Below are positions 61,524 to 64,000 of a stretch of 64,000 bases of DNA, piece after piece. The position numbers were made by a program, and so were the translations under genes. The notes below the pieces were generated by a model that searched no databases, was not told the DNA's origin, and saw nothing but the letters and a program-made list of their open reading frames with translations. Source of the stretch: Crotophaga sulcirostris (Eukaryota > Chordata > Aves > Cuculiformes > Crotophagidae). Numbering within the stretch: position 1 is the stretch's first letter; each line of letters begins with the position of its first letter. The stretch spans positions 1,258,280-1,322,279 of the forward strand of contig VYZB01000209.1 of NCBI GenBank assembly GCA_013397455.1, written 5' to 3'.

Positions 61524-64000
61524 CTAACAGAAAAAAAAAAAAATAGAAATGCAGATATTAGAGCCCAGGCACGATCATGTCCTTATTTTAATGCAATTAA
61601 CAATTTAAGTAAAAATAGCAATTTTTCCAAACCAAATATGCTGATCTTCCAGTCTGCCCTGCTCTCTTCACAGTGATTCATGGCCTGAAGAACTGAGCCT
61701 TTCCCCCACCACAGACTGATCATAGGAAGAACATATTAAGAACAGAGTTGTGAAAGCACAGTACAGGAAAACTCCTTTTCGCGTGCAGTTACCAAGCAAA
61801 TATCAACTCCCAGTCTAGCATCCTCCAGCCATTTAGAATATGCTACAGCATGCTCTGGTTTAATGGGACTAGAATCTTTTCAGACATCCCTGATTTGCAA
61901 TGTCATTACTATGAGAAAAACATAACAAGCATCCTATTGTTTTGACATAAACCACAATAAAATTTCCAGCCAGAAATTAGTAAACAAGATCTTTTTGTCT
62001 GCTACCTCTGGTTAAGATAGGCTAATTCGAGACCCAGAAAAACCTCCACTGCAGTTTTTACATTGCTCTATTTAAGCTATGCTTTCACTGCTGTGGTGCT
62101 GGTTTGCCACAGCACAGACATCCGTATAGTCGTGTTGTACTGACAAACATTTGCAGCAAAATAATTTCCAAGCGATGGAGTATGTAGCTACATTTTCAGT
62201 TCACATGCACACATCTACCCCCTAGAACTATCTACAAACTCATTCAGCTGGTAAACATGCAATTTCTTTAGCCAAAGTCAACAAAACAGTTAAATATGCT
62301 TAGCAAAGCATCAAAAAAATGTACTTGCAACTACAGAAGTAACGCATTATTGCAATAATGTTTTGCAAGACAATAATAAATAATGAAGAAATCTAAGGAA
62401 CTAGCAGCAAGGAGTGAATTCAAATGGTTATTTATTTTGAGAGACTCAGTAATCAGAGACTACCCTCCTTTTCAATGAAGTTTACATTCAAACTTATCAA
62501 CTTCAAGGAGACTGTCAGAACTGTCTTTCAGCTAGTTTATAAATATCTACGAAAGGATAATGGTTCTGTAGTTCAACTTCATCTAAAGTTGATGTTCTAA
62601 ATTCAGCTGACTACATTTAAAAGTAAAATGTGACTATATCCACAGAAATTAGTTTTTTTAAAAAATCATATACTGTTTTTGTTTTACATTACAGATTTAG
62701 CACTGGACTCTCTTTAGCACTACATATGGCCCACACAGGCAGAGAAATACAATGCTCCTCCTAAGTGGACCACAGATGTGCACACTTTAACAAGACTGCC
62801 CCATAGGCAATACAGTAGCTGCATTCAGTTGATCATTTACTGCAAACAGCTGTCCCTGACACGCAAACTCCACTTGCAATGATGGCTTTGTCATATGAAC
62901 ACCTATCTGCAATCACAAACATCAAGAACACCCAATTAATTTCATGTAGACTAACCGCTAGGCGCTAGAGGGTAAAATGAGCAATCAAACTAAACTGAAA
63001 GTAAGACAATCCAATTCAAACAAGAGATCTCAAAAGACCTATTATGGCCTTCATAGTTTAGTTTATTAATTCAGAACCAAAATGGAATAGAGATGAAGCG
63101 TTGGAAGAACAGAGTATGCCCTGAAGCCTCCAATCTCTAGGTTAAATCTCTATTCATTCTGTGTACAGTGGGAATGTAAGGAGATGAGAGAAATCTTCAA
63201 GAGAAAGCATTATATGGGAAAAATGTGAAAAATAAGCAGATGAGACTAACTTGCAACTTGGAAGAAAAACTGCAATATCACTCTGCAAATAAACACAAGT
63301 CAAGTGTAACAGAAAAGCCACGAGAGATAAGGACCAGCATCTACTTCTCGTATAACGATGTCAGCTCTTTCCTCACAGTCAGTGAGGTCATCTTCAACTT
63401 CAATTCTAATAACAAGATGATGGGAATGGAAAAGCACAGTTAGGTCACCTTAGCCCTCTCCCCCTTCTGCCTCCTCTTCATTACTTCCAATCAATTCAGA
63501 GTAAATATGTGAAGTCATATTCTTTAGTAATACTTTTGATTGCTTTGATGAAAATTCCTCAAGTAATAGAAATCCAATTCTTTTCTTTGAGGCACAGACT
63601 AATCCCTCGAAATCTGAAGAGACTTAAGTTGTTTATTATTTGTAGACCACCCAAAGGCACTCCACTGAATAGCAACGTGTGCGCAAACTGGTGTTTTAGC
63701 TCTCATTTGGAGAGCCTGACATTCAAAGTTTTGCCTTCCTTGGCAAAAGGTTAGAATGCTTGCATTACATGACGCTGAATTTCAAATCTCAGAGGCTAAC
63801 ACAAACCTTTGCTGCTAGCCCTAAAAGTCATGTAATACATAGGCACATTACTGTGATCGGCATTGAAAAGAAACCATCAGTCTTCATATAATTACTTTCA
63901 CCCTCCTGCTTTATAGCAAGTACAGAAGCAGTAAACAAAGACTCAATCACATACCACTCTGAAGCTAAAATGTTTAACACTACCTGTCCCACATCTCAAC
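61524..64000 (-). other. FGGY: FGGY intron upstream of first visible exon (partial)
   Basis: AT-rich intron sequence with no recognisable exon, LINE or structured RNA. The exon expected before 61523, which in mammals ends with a leucine- and lysine-rich stretch, was looked for by its back-translated pattern and not seen. The open frames here (for example 63225-63443 and 63509-63754, plus strand) have no recognisable similarity or splice context. Confidence 0.8.

Noticed and set aside
62240..62290. Minus-strand LWLKK peptide resembling the residues expected just before the exon at 61523
   Set aside because: A stop codon sits immediately upstream in the same frame, the neighbouring residues do not match FGGY and there is no donor after it; a chance five-residue match.
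1..64000. Search for CRISPR arrays, operons, phage, plasmid features, tRNA/rRNA genes and endogenous retrovirus
   Set aside because: No regularly spaced direct repeats, no clustered genes, no cloverleaf recognised and no LTR or gag/pol-like frames; the window is intron DNA of a vertebrate gene.

Overview
The window looks like bird (avian) nuclear DNA. It is AT-rich, almost entirely non-coding, and carries truncated CR1 LINE copies ending in the avian-type 8-bp 3' repeat. It also has short ancient repeats of the kind shared by birds, turtles and crocodilians. Nothing suggests a prokaryote, a plasmid, a virus or an operon.

The only protein gene I can support is FGGY (FGGY carbohydrate kinase domain-containing protein, a D-ribulose kinase), on the minus strand and therefore read from high to low coordinates. 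Four consecutive internal exons are present: 61523-61435, 36638-36523, 23460-23332 and 19737-19634. Joined, they give exactly 146 uninterrupted codons with intron phases 2, 1 and 1 between them and phase 0 at the far end. They match, without gaps, roughly residues 156-301 of the about 551-residue mammalian protein as I recall it. That stretch ends the N-terminal sugar-kinase domain and holds the DAHAGG and GTSS motifs of the active-site cleft. The start codon, first exons, most of the C-terminal domain and the stop codon lie outside the window.

Layout by coordinate: 1-19633 is intron downstream of the fourth exon; 19738-23331 is a 3.6-kb intron; 23461-36522 is a 13.1-kb intron with a degraded plus-oriented CR1 (about 29355-29852) and a well-preserved minus-oriented CR1 (about 33510-33927); 36639-61434 is a 24.8-kb intron with a third CR1 (about 42759-43022, minus) and several ancient repeat fragments; 61524-64000 is intron upstream of the first visible exon. 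Simple repeats are few and short.

I found no convincing undescribed system. The best leads are a possible 33-nt phase-0 cassette exon of FGGY at 16489-16521, two plus-strand stretches with good splice signals and open frames (7840-7926 and 48025-48161), a 23-26-bp inverted repeat at 35899-35987, and a few palindromic candidate regulatory sites. Most other open frames look like chance ORFs in intron DNA. No search or alignment tool was run, and species and chromosome were not determined.
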